DNA of 64,000 bases, from positions 34,536 through 98,535 of the forward strand of contig JAEZFK010000058.1 of NCBI GenBank assembly GCA_023437715.1, read 5' to 3'. Position numbers and translations under genes: made by a program. The DNA is from Bacillota bacterium. Its GTDB lineage: Bacteria > Bacillota > Clostridia > Lachnospirales > Lachnospiraceae. The first letter of the stretch is position 1. The number at the start of each line of letters is the position of its first letter. Under the pieces are notes generated by a model. It saw only the letters and a program-made list of their open reading frames with translations, searched no databases and was not told the origin of the DNA. Below, in pieces: positions 1-8,010 of the stretch.

Positions 1-491
1 TGCTCTTAAGGGAAGGGGCGGATAAGATATCCATCAACTCCTCCGCCATTAATACGCCCCGGCTGATTTCCGACGCAGCGGATAAGTTCGGCCGCCAGTG
101 CGTGGTAGTTGCCATTGATGCCAGAAGGCGGGCCGACGGAAGCGGCTGGAACGTGTTTAAAAACGGGGGACGTATTGATACCGGATTAGATGCCCTGACC
201 TGGGCCATGGTGGCGGACCGCCTGGGAGCAGGAGAGATTCTTTTAACCAGCATGGACTGTGACGGAACAAAGGCCGGCTATGATGATGAATTGAACCGCA
301 TCATAGCGGAACATGTTTCCGTTCCTGTCATTGCCTCAGGAGGAGCCGGAACCGTGGAACATTTCCGCCATGCCCTTGTAGAAGGAAAGGCGGATGCGGC
401 CCTTGCGGCTTCCCTGTTCCATTACAAGGAGCTGGAAATCATGGATTTAAAGCGGCATTTAAGGGAATCGGGAGTTCCCGTAAGGATTTAA
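1..491 (+). CDS. hisF: Imidazole glycerol phosphate synthase cyclase subunit HisF, 3' part
   Basis: The gene is open from the window edge and its 5' part is missing. HisF is the (beta/alpha)8-barrel cyclase that works with the HisH glutaminase in histidine synthesis. The in-frame upstream codons read GADKISINSSAI and are followed by CVVVAIDARR, both typical of the middle of the barrel. The C-terminal phosphate-binding part is seen as IASGGAGTVEHF. The stop is followed 18 bases later by ung, with an AAAGGAG ribosome site between them, so the two are probably co-transcribed. Identity is clear from the conserved strands; the true start lies outside the window. Confidence 0.95.
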   Translation, partial: LLREGADKISINSSAINTPRLISDAADKFGRQCVVVAIDARRRADGSGWNVFKNGGRIDTGLDALTWAMVADRLGAGEILLTSMDCDGTKAGYDDELNRIIAEHVSVPVIASGGAGTVEHFRHALVEGKADAALAASLFHYKELEIMDLKRHLRESGVPVRI

Positions 492-509
492 GTCAAAGGA
501 GAAAAAATA

Positions 510-1184
510 ATGGGAGCAATTGATAACGACTGGCTGGAACCTTTAAGCGGGGAGTTTAGAAAGCCATATTATAGGGAACTTTATCAAAAGGTGAAAAGTG
601 AATATGAGACGAAGCAGGTCTTTCCGGCTGCCGACGACATCTTTAATGCCTTTCAGTTTACGCCTCTTTCCAAGGTGAAGGTGGTGATCCTGGGGCAGGA
701 CCCTTATCACAATTACGGGCAGGCTCACGGCCTCTGCTTTTCCGTAAAGCCTGACGTGGAGGTTCCGCCGTCTCTTGTGAATATCTATCAGGAGCTTCGG
801 GATGATTTAGGATGTGAAATACCCAATAACGGGTTCTTGAAAAAATGGGCGGATCAGGGAGTCATGCTTCTCAATACGGTCCTTACGGTAAGGGCTCACG
901 CGGCCAATTCCCATCAGGGCATTGGCTGGGAGCAGTTTACGGATGCGGCCATCCGCATTCTCAATGAACAGGACCGGCCCATGGTATTTCTTTTATGGGG
1001 GCGTCCGGCCCAGAATAAGAAATCCATGCTCACAAATCCCAAGCATCTGATTCTGGAAGCGCCTCATCCCAGCCCGCTTTCCGCTTACCGTGGGTTCTTC
1101 GGGTGCAGGCATTTCAGCAAGACTAATGCCTATTTGGAGGCCAACGGATTGAGTCCCATTGACTGGCAGATTGAAAATATTTGA
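510..1184 (+). CDS. ung: Uracil-DNA glycosylase (family 1)
   Basis: This 224-aa protein removes uracil from DNA in base-excision repair. It carries the family-1 water-activating motif GQDPYH (about residues 62-67) and the uracil-binding segment HGLCFSV. The C-terminal minor-groove motif is HPSPLSAYRGF, with the catalytic histidine. Length matches the normal 220-230 aa. The start is set by an AAAGGAG site 8-10 bases upstream. It follows hisF by 18 bases and precedes uppP by 18 bases, so it probably belongs to one transcript ending at the hairpin near 2071-2118. Confidence 0.97.
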   Translation: MGAIDNDWLEPLSGEFRKPYYRELYQKVKSEYETKQVFPAADDIFNAFQFTPLSKVKVVILGQDPYHNYGQAHGLCFSVKPDVEVPPSLVNIYQELRDDLGCEIPNNGFLKKWADQGVMLLNTVLTVRAHAANSHQGIGWEQFTDAAIRILNEQDRPMVFLLWGRPAQNKKSMLTNPKHLILEAPHPSPLSAYRGFFGCRHFSKTNAYLEANGLSPIDWQIENI

Positions 1185-1202
1185 TGAAACAGAGGAAGCA
1201 GC

Positions 1203-2039
1203 ATGAATTTAATTGAAATTTTAAAAGTGATTGTCCTGGGCATTGTGGAAGGCTTTACGGAATGGCTTCCCATCAGCAGTACCGGGCATATGATCCTGGT
1301 GGATGAGATCATTCATCTAAACCAGCCGGCTGATTTTAAAAACATGTTCCTGGTGGTAATCCAGCTGGGAGCCATTCTGGCGGTGGTGGTTCTGTATTTT
1401 GAAAAGCTGAACCCATTTTCCAGAAGGAAAAAAACAGCGGCAAAGCAGGCAACCCTGGTTTTGTGGTCCAAAATCATCCTGGCCTGTATTCCGGCGGCTG
1501 TGATCGGATTCCTGGTGGATGATATTTTAGACGAATATCTGATGAACGGATATGTGGTAGCCGCAACCCTGATCATTTATGGCGTTCTGTTCCTTGTCAT
1601 TGAAAACAGGAACCAGCATAAGAGCTTTGAGGTGCAGAAGGTGGGGGATATTTCCTACCAGACCGCCCTTTATATCGGCCTGTTCCAGCTTCTGTCCCTG
1701 ATACCCGGCACCTCCCGGTCCGGAGCTACCATTTTAGGAGCCATGATCTTAGGCTGCTCCAGAGCGGCTTCAGCGGAGTTTTCTTTCTTTCTGGGGATTC
1801 CAGTCATGTTTGGGGCCAGCTTATTAAAGATTGTAAAATACGGGCTGAATTTCACCGGAAGCCAGATTTTCTATCTGCTTTTCGGCATGATCGTGGCCTT
1901 TGGGGTTTCCGTTTATTCCATTAAGTTTTTGATGGGATATATCAGACAGCATGATTTTAAATTCTTTGGATATTACAGAATTGTTCTGGGCGCAGTGGTG
2001 CTGTTCTACTTCGCGGTTTCAGCCATTCTGGGTCTGTAA
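1203..2039 (+). CDS. uppP: Undecaprenyl-diphosphatase UppP/BacA
   Basis: This 278-aa polytopic membrane protein recycles undecaprenyl pyrophosphate to the monophosphate carrier used in peptidoglycan and wall polymer synthesis. BacA-type proteins also give bacitracin tolerance. The two family signatures are present: EGFTEWLPISSTGHM near residues 17-31 and PGTSRSGATI near residues 170-179. They supply the catalytic Glu, Ser and Arg residues. About seven to eight hydrophobic segments are visible and the length is typical. It is the last gene of the hisF-ung-uppP run and is followed by a strong terminator. Confidence 0.96.
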   Translation: MNLIEILKVIVLGIVEGFTEWLPISSTGHMILVDEIIHLNQPADFKNMFLVVIQLGAILAVVVLYFEKLNPFSRRKKTAAKQATLVLWSKIILACIPAAVIGFLVDDILDEYLMNGYVVAATLIIYGVLFLVIENRNQHKSFEVQKVGDISYQTALYIGLFQLLSLIPGTSRSGATILGAMILGCSRAASAEFSFFLGIPVMFGASLLKIVKYGLNFTGSQIFYLLFGMIVAFGVSVYSIKFLMGYIRQHDFKFFGYYRIVLGAVVLFYFAVSAILGL

Positions 2040-2070
2040 AGCGTTCGGCAGAAAATATGAAAAATATGAA

Positions 2071-2118
2071 AAGAGAGTTGATTTTAAGCGGTAAGCTAAA
2101 ATCAACTCTCTTTTAAAT
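2071..2118 (+). terminator. Intrinsic terminator after uppP
   Basis: A perfect 16-bp stem (2071-2086 pairing with 2097-2112) with a 10-base loop ends in TCTCTTTT. It lies 31 bases after the uppP stop and closes the hisF-ung-uppP transcript. Confidence 0.85.
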
Positions 2119-2148
2119 TATGGTCCATAAAGTTTCCTTTCCGGCGGA

Positions 2149-2394
2149 TCACGGCTGAAATAACATCTCGATCCGTCCCTCGGCGGCCAGTTCATCGATG
2201 CCGTCGAAATTAAATTGTAAATTCCTGTTCTGCGTGTTAAGCCCTTTCTTCATCTCGTCGTAGTCCTTGACATTTACCTTTGTTAAGCCGTAATCAATGT
2301 AGATATCACAATCAAAGGCATTTGCGGTGTTGATTAAAAGCGCGAGCGGAATGGGGGTATAACGCAGTTGGATATCGACATTTATAGTCCGCAT
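2149..2394 (-). CDS. HPr-like protein lacking both canonical phosphosites
   Basis: This 81-aa protein can be aligned by eye to HPr, the PTS phosphocarrier, over its full length. Examples are LALLINTANAFDCDI against the HPr helix-1 region and TKVNVKD against the region around Ser46. The active-site His15 position is Thr13 here, Arg17 is replaced by Ile15, and the Ser46 position is Asp44. It therefore cannot carry the normal His phosphate and looks like a permanent mimic of P-Ser-HPr. The start at 2394 is preferred because AGGAGG lies 7 bases upstream; an ATG at 2400 is too close. It is a lone gene with its own promoter. HPr-fold identity is inferred from the alignment; function is unknown, and a regulatory (Crh-like) role is a guess. 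Confidence 0.6.
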   Translation of the reverse strand: MRTINVDIQLRYTPIPLALLINTANAFDCDIYIDYGLTKVNVKDYDEMKKGLNTQNRNLQFNFDGIDELAAEGRIEMLFQP

Positions 2395-2482
2395 ACCCAT
2401 ACCTCCTTTTCCTGATGTCCGGACAAACCCGGGTGAACGTGTTTGCAGCTGTGAGGGTTCTCAATGGTACCAACAGGATGAA

Positions 2483-2535
2483 TAGTCAGATAGCTGACTA
2501 TAACTATATTCTACCATTATTTTTTGAAAATACAA
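2483..2535 (-). promoter_or_regulatory. Promoter and dyad upstream of the HPr-like gene
   Basis: On the minus strand TTGTAT (2530-2535) and TAGAAT (2508-2513) are 16 bases apart. Just downstream lies the perfect 7-4-7 inverted repeat TAGTCAG-ATAG-CTGACTA (2483-2500), at the position of an operator covering the start of transcription. The regulator is not known. Confidence 0.45.
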
Positions 2536-2621
2536 GAGAAAAGTGAAAAGTACCTGAAAAAACAATCAAGCTCTCTACATATAGAATAGAGGGAAAATGG
2601 AAAAATATTCATAAAAAGTGA

Positions 2622-2672
2622 ATACCGCCTCAGGAAGTCCAAAAAACGGCTTTAAAATTCCTGAAGCGGTAT
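2622..2672 (-). terminator. Terminator of the DAHP synthase gene
   Basis: A 15-bp inverted repeat with one mismatch (2622-2636 and 2658-2672) sits just past the aroF stop. On the minus strand it is followed by T-rich sequence, so it probably ends that transcript. Confidence 0.6.
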
Positions 2673-2677
2673 ATTAT

Positions 2678-3706
2678 TTAAACATTTTCAGCGATTTCGT
2701 AGATCAGACGCTCTGAATCCTCCCAGCCAAGGCATGGGTCGGTAATGGATTTTCCGTAACAGTGGTCGCTGACCTTCTGAGCGCCGGGCTCGATATAGCT
2801 TTCGATCATTAAGCCCTTTACCAGAGCGCGGATTTCCGGAGCATGCTTTCTGCTGTGGAGAACCTCCTTGGAAATACGGATCTGCTCCTTATATTTCTTA
2901 TTGGAATTGGAATGGTTGACATCCACGATACAGGCCGGATTTTTTAAATTGCGGCGGCTGTACATTTCGTGAAGCAGGAAAAGATCTTCAAAATGATAAT
3001 TTGGAATGCACTGGCCGTGCTTGTTTACCGCGCCGCGGAGAATGGTATGGGCCAGCGGATTTCCCTGGCTCTTTACCTCCCAGCCTCTGTAGGTGAAATC
3101 ATGGTTCTGCTGTGCGGCCACCACGGAGTTGAGCATGACGGATAAATCACCGCTGGTAGGGTTCTTCATTCCTACGGCAACGTCGCAGCCGCTGGCGGTG
3201 AGACGGTGCTGCTGGTTTTCTACAGAACGGGCTCCGATGGCAATGTAGGACATGATATCGTCAAGATATCCCAGGTTTTCTGGGTAAAGCATTTCGTCGG
3301 CAGTGGATAAGCCGGTCTCTGAAAATACTCGCATGTGTATTTTCCGGATGGCGATAATGCCTTCGTGCATGTCCGGCTTTTTCTCCGGGTCGGGCTGGTG
3401 AAGCATTCCCTTATAGCCTTCTCCTGTGGTTCTGGGCTTGTTGGTGTAGATTCTGGGAACCAGAATCAGACGGTCCTTTGTCTTTTCCTGAACCTTAATC
3501 AGGCGGCTGGTGTAATCGCATACCGAATCTTCGTTATCAGCAGAACAGGGTCCGATAATGACAAGGAATTTATCGCTTGCTCCGGTGAGAACATCGCTGA
3601 TAGCCTGATCCCGCTCTGCTTTAAGAGCTTTTAATTCTGCCGGAAGCGGGAAGCGTTCCTTGATTTCCTCCGGGCTTGGCAGATTATTTACATACTGAAA
3701 TCCCAT
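2678..3706 (-). CDS. aroF: 3-deoxy-7-phosphoheptulonate synthase (class I, AroF/G/H type)
   Basis: This 342-aa enzyme condenses phosphoenolpyruvate and erythrose 4-phosphate, the first step of the shikimate pathway. Signature segments are GPCSADNEDSV (PEP site), KPRTTGEGYKG, ENQQHR, DVNHSNSNKKY and SYIEPGAQ, the last two supplying metal ligands. Length fits the short class I-alpha enzymes. The start is supported by an AGGAGG site 7 bases upstream. A TATAAT -10 lies at 3748-3753 on the minus strand. It is monocistronic, with no attached chorismate mutase or leader peptide visible. Which aromatic amino acid inhibits it cannot be read from sequence. Confidence 0.95.
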   Translation of the reverse strand: MGFQYVNNLPSPEEIKERFPLPAELKALKAERDQAISDVLTGASDKFLVIIGPCSADNEDSVCDYTSRLIKVQEKTKDRLILVPRIYTNKPRTTGEGYKGMLHQPDPEKKPDMHEGIIAIRKIHMRVFSETGLSTADEMLYPENLGYLDDIMSYIAIGARSVENQQHRLTASGCDVAVGMKNPTSGDLSVMLNSVVAAQQNHDFTYRGWEVKSQGNPLAHTILRGAVNKHGQCIPNYHFEDLFLLHEMYSRRNLKNPACIVDVNHSNSNKKYKEQIRISKEVLHSRKHAPEIRALVKGLMIESYIEPGAQKVSDHCYGKSITDPCLGWEDSERLIYEIAENV

Positions 3707-3877
3707 AATATCCTCCTGTGTATGCTGAATTCTTTGGTTTGCAGTTGATTATATAACAGAATGATTGAAAAATCCAGTGCACGTTGAAATTTTGGCGATA
3801 TGTTGCATAAGTGTTCCTTTTTTTAAAAAAATAGTGTATTATTATAAAGAATGAAAATCAGGAAGGGTGCTTTTGAG

Positions 3878-4165
3878 ATGGTAAAATACTGGAATTGGGG
3901 AGGCAGCTATATCGGCGTAAGACAGAAAGATTATCTGGTGGCCTGCGATGGAACGATTCTTGGGAAATTTTACGGGAAAGAGATTTATGACCAGAACGGG
4001 AAATACATAGGAGAGCTTGGAAGAAATGACCGGCTTATAAAAAACAGGACAAAGGATGGATTCCGCCGTCCGGCTTTCAGCCCATCCGTAAAGGGGACCA
4101 TTACAGCGCCTTTTAAGGACTGCGCGCCCTATCCCATGGTCCCCGGCATTGAAGACTTTCTGTAG
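3878..4165 (+). CDS. Small protein, possibly of the 4-fold beta-flower family
   Basis: The 95-aa product begins MVKYWNWGGSYIG and has repeated short units of the form Y-I-G-x and LGKFYGKEIYD with glycine turns, suggesting a small all-beta fold. This resembles proteins named '4-fold beta flower', but that assignment is from memory of the pattern only. The start at 3878 is chosen because AGGAAGG lies 11 bases upstream; the in-frame ATG at 3851 has no ribosome site. A -10-like TATTATTATAAA lies just before. There is no signal peptide or membrane segment. It is followed by a terminator and stands alone. Confidence 0.6.
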   Translation: MVKYWNWGGSYIGVRQKDYLVACDGTILGKFYGKEIYDQNGKYIGELGRNDRLIKNRTKDGFRRPAFSPSVKGTITAPFKDCAPYPMVPGIEDFL

Positions 4166-4181
4166 AAAAAGAATTTTCCCC

Positions 4182-4226
4182 TGAGGTTCCGCACCGGGCT
4201 TTGCCCGCTGGGAGCCTCATTTTTTA
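4182..4226 (+). terminator. Intrinsic terminator
   Basis: An imperfect GC-rich stem runs from TGAGGTTCC to GGAGCCTCA and is followed by six T. It ends the small beta-protein gene, and it faces the 3' end of the convergent ATPase gene. Confidence 0.7.
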
Positions 4227-4242
4227 TCTCATAGGAAAGTTC

Positions 4243-6903
4243 TTACTGACCTCTTATCTGCCTGTAAACCAGCTTAACCAGTTCGGACAGGAGAATCACG
4301 GTGAAGGTAAGGCCGAATATTTTCAGCCACATATCCAGTCCCAGGGGTACGGTTCCAAAGAAAGCGCCTGCAAACTGGATAATGAGTATTTGCAGCAGGA
4401 AGGTGATGGATATGACCAGAAGCATGATCCTGTTGCTGACCAGATGCTTAAAAATGCTGGTGGAATGAAGCTCCCGGCAGTTAAAGGCATTGAACAGCTG
4501 GAACAATGCAAACAGGGTGAAGAGCACGGTGGTCATTTCCCCCTCTGCCGCCCCCAGGAAGTTGAACACATACTGGCACAGGAACACAAAGGAGATATAC
4601 AGGCCGGTGAAGCCGATTCTCATAAACATGGTGCGGGAAATGATGTTGTCCCCCCGTCCTGTAGGCGGACGGCTCATGAGATCGTCGTAAATGGGCTCCA
4701 GTCCCAGAGTCAGGGCAGGCGGCCCGTCCATGATGATGTTGATCCACAGAAGCTGCAATGCCGTAAAGGGCGCTTTCAGCCCTAAAATAATGGAGACGAA
4801 AACAACGATGACAGAGGAGACATTTACCGTAAGCTGGAACTGGATGAACCGCTTGAAGTTCTCATAAATCCCCCGTCCCCAGGCAATGGCCTTTACAATG
4901 GTGGAGAAGGAGTCGTCCAGGAGAACGATGTCGCTGGCTTCCTTTGACACCTCGGTTCCCGAGATTCCCATGGCAATGCCCACATCGGCATTCTTTAAGG
5001 CAGGGGCGTCGTTGATGCCGTCTCCCGTAACCGCCACCACGTTGTTCTGGGCCTTTAACAGCTTGACCACCCTCATTTTAATAGAAGGAGTGCTGCGGGC
5101 GATTACGCTGATTTCATGGAGCCGGTCCGACAGCTCCTGATCCGTCAAATCTGCAATGTCCTTTGCCTCAACGGCAACGTGTTTTTCATCTAAAATATGG
5201 AGCTCATTGGCAATGGATGTAGCCGTAATAATATTGTCTCCCGTAAGGATTTTCAAGTCCACGCCGGCCATGCGGCAGTTTTTTACGGCATCGTACACAT
5301 CCGCCCGGAGAGGATCGGAGATTGCCACAAAGCCGTCGAAGACCATGTCTTTTTCCATGGCGCTGTGCTGGGCGTCATCCTCATAGTCCTTCATTTCCGC
5401 AAGTTCTTTATGGGCAAAGGCGATGACCCGCATGGCCTTTTCCTGGGCTTTCATAATGTATTGTTCAATTCCGGCTCTTTCCGGTTCCGAAAGGGCGCAC
5501 ATGACAAAAACGCATTCCGGGCTTCCCTTTACGTAGGATATGATCTTGCCGTCCACCTTGCTGATGGTGGTCATATGCTTTAATTCGGAGGAGAAAGGAA
5601 AGGCATGGAGCACGTCGTGGTCGGAACGCTCGTCCTTGTATGACTTGCCGGTTTCCTTGCAGACCTTTGAATTTTCATAAAAATTCAGCATGGCGCATTC
5701 CGTAGGGTTTCCGATAAAGGAGCCATCCGGGGAGATATCCGCTGTGGTATTGAGGCAGATATTGTGGATCAGCCAGCTGGAGGTTAAGTCCCCGGTTTTC
5801 TGCTTCCATGCGCCGTCGTAAAATGCGGAGACCCTCATTTTATTTTCCGTCAGGGTTCCTGTTTTATCGGAGCAGATGACGTTGATGCAGCCTACGGTTT
5901 CGGAGGCGATCATCTTTTTCACCAGGGCATTTTGCTGGGAAAGCTTAATGATGTTGATGGATAAGGATACCGCCACAATGGTGGGAAGGCCTTCCGGAAC
6001 TGCGGCCACAATGAGGACGATGCTGGTGACAAAGGCATCTAAAACCTTCTCTAAGTGAAGTCCGCCATTGAAAGCAAAGGAAATCAGCTCTGAGGCGAAG
6101 ACGATAGCGGCGGCGATAATGCCCAGGACCGTAATGGTTGCCCCCAGCCTCGCCAGCTTTTCCTGAAGCGGGGTGGAGGACCGTTCGGTTTTGGTCAGCT
6201 CCCTTGCAATATTGCCGAATTCCGTATTGTCGCCCACTGCGGTCACCACCATTTTCCCGTATCCGTTTGTAACATAATTGCCGGAATAGGCCATGTTGGC
6301 CCGCTCTGCAAGGGGTGTTTTTTCGTCAGTGATAATGAGCTGTGCGTCTTTTTTTGCCGGAACGCTTTCCCCGGTCAGGGCGGATTCGTCTGCTTCCAGG
6401 CCGGAGCTTTGCAGGAGCCGTCCGTCGGCCGGGATCTTGTCCCCGGTGGAAAGAAGCACCACATCTCCCACCACAATTTCCTTTTGGCTTACCAGAGAAG
6501 TATCCCCATCCCGCAGGACCTTGATCAGCGTATCATCGCTGATCTTTGACAGGGCTTCAAAGGCCTTGGCGCTTTTTCCTTCCATAATGACCGTAATGAG
6601 GACCGACAGGGAAATGGCGGCAAAGATGCCCACACATTCTAAAAAGTCTGCCTCTGACCCGGTGGAGGCCCGGATGACATTGACCACAAGGGCAATGACG
6701 CCCGCCATAATAAGCATCAGAATCATTGGCTCGCTGGCCGCTTCCGCAATGCGCTTAATCAGCGATTCCTGTTTCTCCCTGGTCAGGGTGTTGCTTCCGT
6801 ATTGCTTCCTTTGAATTTCGATTTGTTCTGTCTTCAGACCGGTTGTCTCATCTGAATGGAGCCGGTTCAGTAACTCGTGTGTGTTTTCCTGAAATTCTTT
6901 CAA
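4243..6903 (-). CDS. P-type IIA Ca2+/Mn2+-transporting ATPase
   Basis: The product (886 aa from a TTG start) is a SERCA/PMR1-like P-type ATPase that exports divalent cations. Motifs in order are LTGES (actuator), AAVPEGLP in M4 (cation site), CSDKTGTLT (phosphorylated Asp), TGDGINDAPA (hinge), and N-x-x-x-D in M6 (NIIMDGPPALTLG). The start at 6903 is chosen because AAGGAG stands 9 bases before TTG; the longer reading from 6969 would overlap the leader and has no ribosome site. Substrate by family is Ca2+ or Mn2+. The Mn2+ riboswitch upstream favours Mn2+ export, perhaps together with Ca2+. mntP elsewhere in the window would be a second Mn2+ exporter. Confidence 0.93.
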   Translation of the reverse strand: MKEFQENTHELLNRLHSDETTGLKTEQIEIQRKQYGSNTLTREKQESLIKRIAEAASEPMILMLIMAGVIALVVNVIRASTGSEADFLECVGIFAAISLSVLITVIMEGKSAKAFEALSKISDDTLIKVLRDGDTSLVSQKEIVVGDVVLLSTGDKIPADGRLLQSSGLEADESALTGESVPAKKDAQLIITDEKTPLAERANMAYSGNYVTNGYGKMVVTAVGDNTEFGNIARELTKTERSSTPLQEKLARLGATITVLGIIAAAIVFASELISFAFNGGLHLEKVLDAFVTSIVLIVAAVPEGLPTIVAVSLSINIIKLSQQNALVKKMIASETVGCINVICSDKTGTLTENKMRVSAFYDGAWKQKTGDLTSSWLIHNICLNTTADISPDGSFIGNPTECAMLNFYENSKVCKETGKSYKDERSDHDVLHAFPFSSELKHMTTISKVDGKIISYVKGSPECVFVMCALSEPERAGIEQYIMKAQEKAMRVIAFAHKELAEMKDYEDDAQHSAMEKDMVFDGFVAISDPLRADVYDAVKNCRMAGVDLKILTGDNIITATSIANELHILDEKHVAVEAKDIADLTDQELSDRLHEISVIARSTPSIKMRVVKLLKAQNNVVAVTGDGINDAPALKNADVGIAMGISGTEVSKEASDIVLLDDSFSTIVKAIAWGRGIYENFKRFIQFQLTVNVSSVIVVFVSIILGLKAPFTALQLLWINIIMDGPPALTLGLEPIYDDLMSRPPTGRGDNIISRTMFMRIGFTGLYISFVFLCQYVFNFLGAAEGEMTTVLFTLFALFQLFNAFNCRELHSTSIFKHLVSNRIMLLVISITFLLQILIIQFAGAFFGTVPLGLDMWLKIFGLTFTVILLSELVKLVYRQIRGQ

Positions 6904-6976
6904 TGCTCTTTTCTCCTTAAAAGTTTGTATGGAAATTCCGGAGGTTTTTATGGTACAGGACGAACTCACCTATACC

Positions 6977-7012
6977 AAAAAAGACCCGTGCATATACGGC
7001 TATGCACGAGTC
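6977..7012 (-). terminator. Second hairpin terminator in the ATPase leader
   Basis: On the minus strand the stem GACTCGTGCATA / TATGCACGGGTC with a 6-base loop is followed by TTTTTT. It lies downstream of the riboswitch terminator and upstream of the ATPase start, so a transcript must pass two terminators. Its 5' arm resembles the first terminator's arm (GACTC-A/G-TG). Confidence 0.7.
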
Positions 7013-7133
7013 AAAAAAAAGACCATGTACAGCCTATACGCCATACATGAGTCTCGTTTATTAAGACAAGCCAGACCAAAAGGTCAGTATGTTGACTTGA
7101 CACGCAGGGATCTGCGCAAACTACTCCCTCACA
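7013..7133 (-). promoter_or_regulatory. yybP-ykoY family Mn2+ riboswitch with intrinsic terminator
   Basis: Read on the minus strand, P1 is UGUGAG (7128-7133) pairing with CUCAUG (7046-7051). The flanking conserved loop strands are GGAGUAG on the 5' side and ACGAGA on the 3' side. These are the L1 and L3 signatures of the yybP-ykoY class. GUCAACAUACUGACC and its pair GGUCUGGC form the inner arm. The 3' P1 strand is shared with a terminator hairpin (7044-7053 with 7021-7029) followed by eight U (7013-7020). Mn2+-stabilised P1 would therefore block termination and turn the ATPase on. Class assignment is from remembered consensus, not a covariance search. Confidence 0.85.
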
Positions 7134-7143
7134 AGTGTTTAAT

Positions 7144-7173
7144 ATCGTACCACATATTGATAAAAATTGTCAA
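7144..7173 (-). promoter_or_regulatory. Promoter of the riboswitch-ATPase transcript
   Basis: On the minus strand a perfect TTGACA (7168-7173) and TACGAT (7144-7149) are 18 bases apart, about 10 bases before the riboswitch aptamer. Confidence 0.75.
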
Positions 7174-7185
7174 CTACAAAACGGG

Positions 7186-7593
7186 CTATAATCTGATTTT
7201 TTCTTCAAATATCTGCTTTCCCTTTTCCGTGAGCATGGGAAAAATGGCCGTCCATGCCCGGAAACGGAACCTTGTCCGGCTTGCGCCCAGCTTTATTTCA
7301 ATGGCAGACTGCTCGCTCCAGTAGATTTTCATGAAGTAGAAGCTGCGGATAAACGCCAGGTGCTGGCCCGGAAAGCCTTCCTGCTGGATATTGCGCACAT
7401 TTTCGCTTATCTGGGATAATTGGGCGAAGTTTTTGAAATAAAATGTATTCTCTTCTCCCATCCTTTCAAATAACTGAATCCATGCGTCCAGCTCTTCCAG
7501 GGTCTTGCAGGGAAAGGGGGGATTGATATGGCCATTCCTGTGGAGGAAACCATAGGGGCGATTTCCGAGCTGGCCAAGGAAGGGTATGAAAAA
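7186..7593 (-). pseudogene. Unrecognised gene, probably 5'-truncated
   Basis: The reading frame is open from 7593 to the stop at 7186 (about 135 codons), but its only ATG is at 7461 and has no spaced ribosome site. Upstream in-frame residues such as NRPYGFLHRNGHINPP and FPCKTLEELDAWIQLF look like genuine protein. The upstream end runs into a TAA and then into the divergent tyrS promoter. This suggests that the 5' end was lost. The C-terminal part is basic and aromatic (RTRFRFRAWTAIFPML). The family is not recognised, and no domain, signal or membrane segment is evident. It could also be an intact gene using a rare start. Confidence 0.4.
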
Positions 7594-7599
7594 TTAGCC

Positions 7600-7628
7600 T
7601 TGACAAAAATTATAAAACCCCATATACT
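7600..7628 (+). promoter_or_regulatory. Promoter of tyrS
   Basis: Perfect TTGACA (7600-7605) and TATACT (7623-7628) with 17 bases between them, immediately before the T-box leader. Confidence 0.8.
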
Positions 7629-7634
7629 AATTAA

Positions 7635-7946
7635 TAATTTCATAATCAAAGAAAAGCGCAGACAAGAACAAGTAGCAATTCGAAGTACCACACAGAAAGC
7701 AGCCGGCTGATGAGAGGCGCGTGGAAAGCGGATTGTGAATACATCTTTGAGCTTCACACCCAACGGCGGCTTCCGGTTTTGGAGCCATTTGCCCAGTAGG
7801 CTGTGACGGATTCCCGCACCCGTTATTGTGCTAGAGTATTCTAATGGTACTTGAAGAGGTAAACAGCGCGAGCTGTTTATAAACTTAAGGTGGTAACACG
7901 AGACTTCAACCTCGTCCTTTTGATAGGACGGGGTTTATTTGTTTTT
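7635..7946 (+). promoter_or_regulatory. Tyr-specific T-box leader of tyrS
   Basis: This is a tRNA-sensing leader. The specifier loop reads GAA-UAC-A with the tyrosine codon UAC at 7740-7742. The T-box proper, AAGGTGGTAACACG (7887-7900), can pair with the acceptor end of uncharged tRNA. The terminator stem CCTCGTCC / GGACGGGG (7910-7933) is followed by T-rich sequence to 7946. Uncharged tRNA-Tyr should favour the antiterminator and allow tyrS expression. Confidence 0.9.
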
Positions 7947-8010
7947 AAGGACATTTTGCGTGTGTACCAGGCCCGAAGAGCATGGGCGGAAAAACGAAAG
8001 GAGAATTGCA

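Noticed and set aside
4201..6814. Plus-strand ORFs across the ATPase gene (194, 173, 128 aa)
   Set aside because: They are antisense to clear P-type ATPase motifs, lack ribosome sites and have no family likeness.
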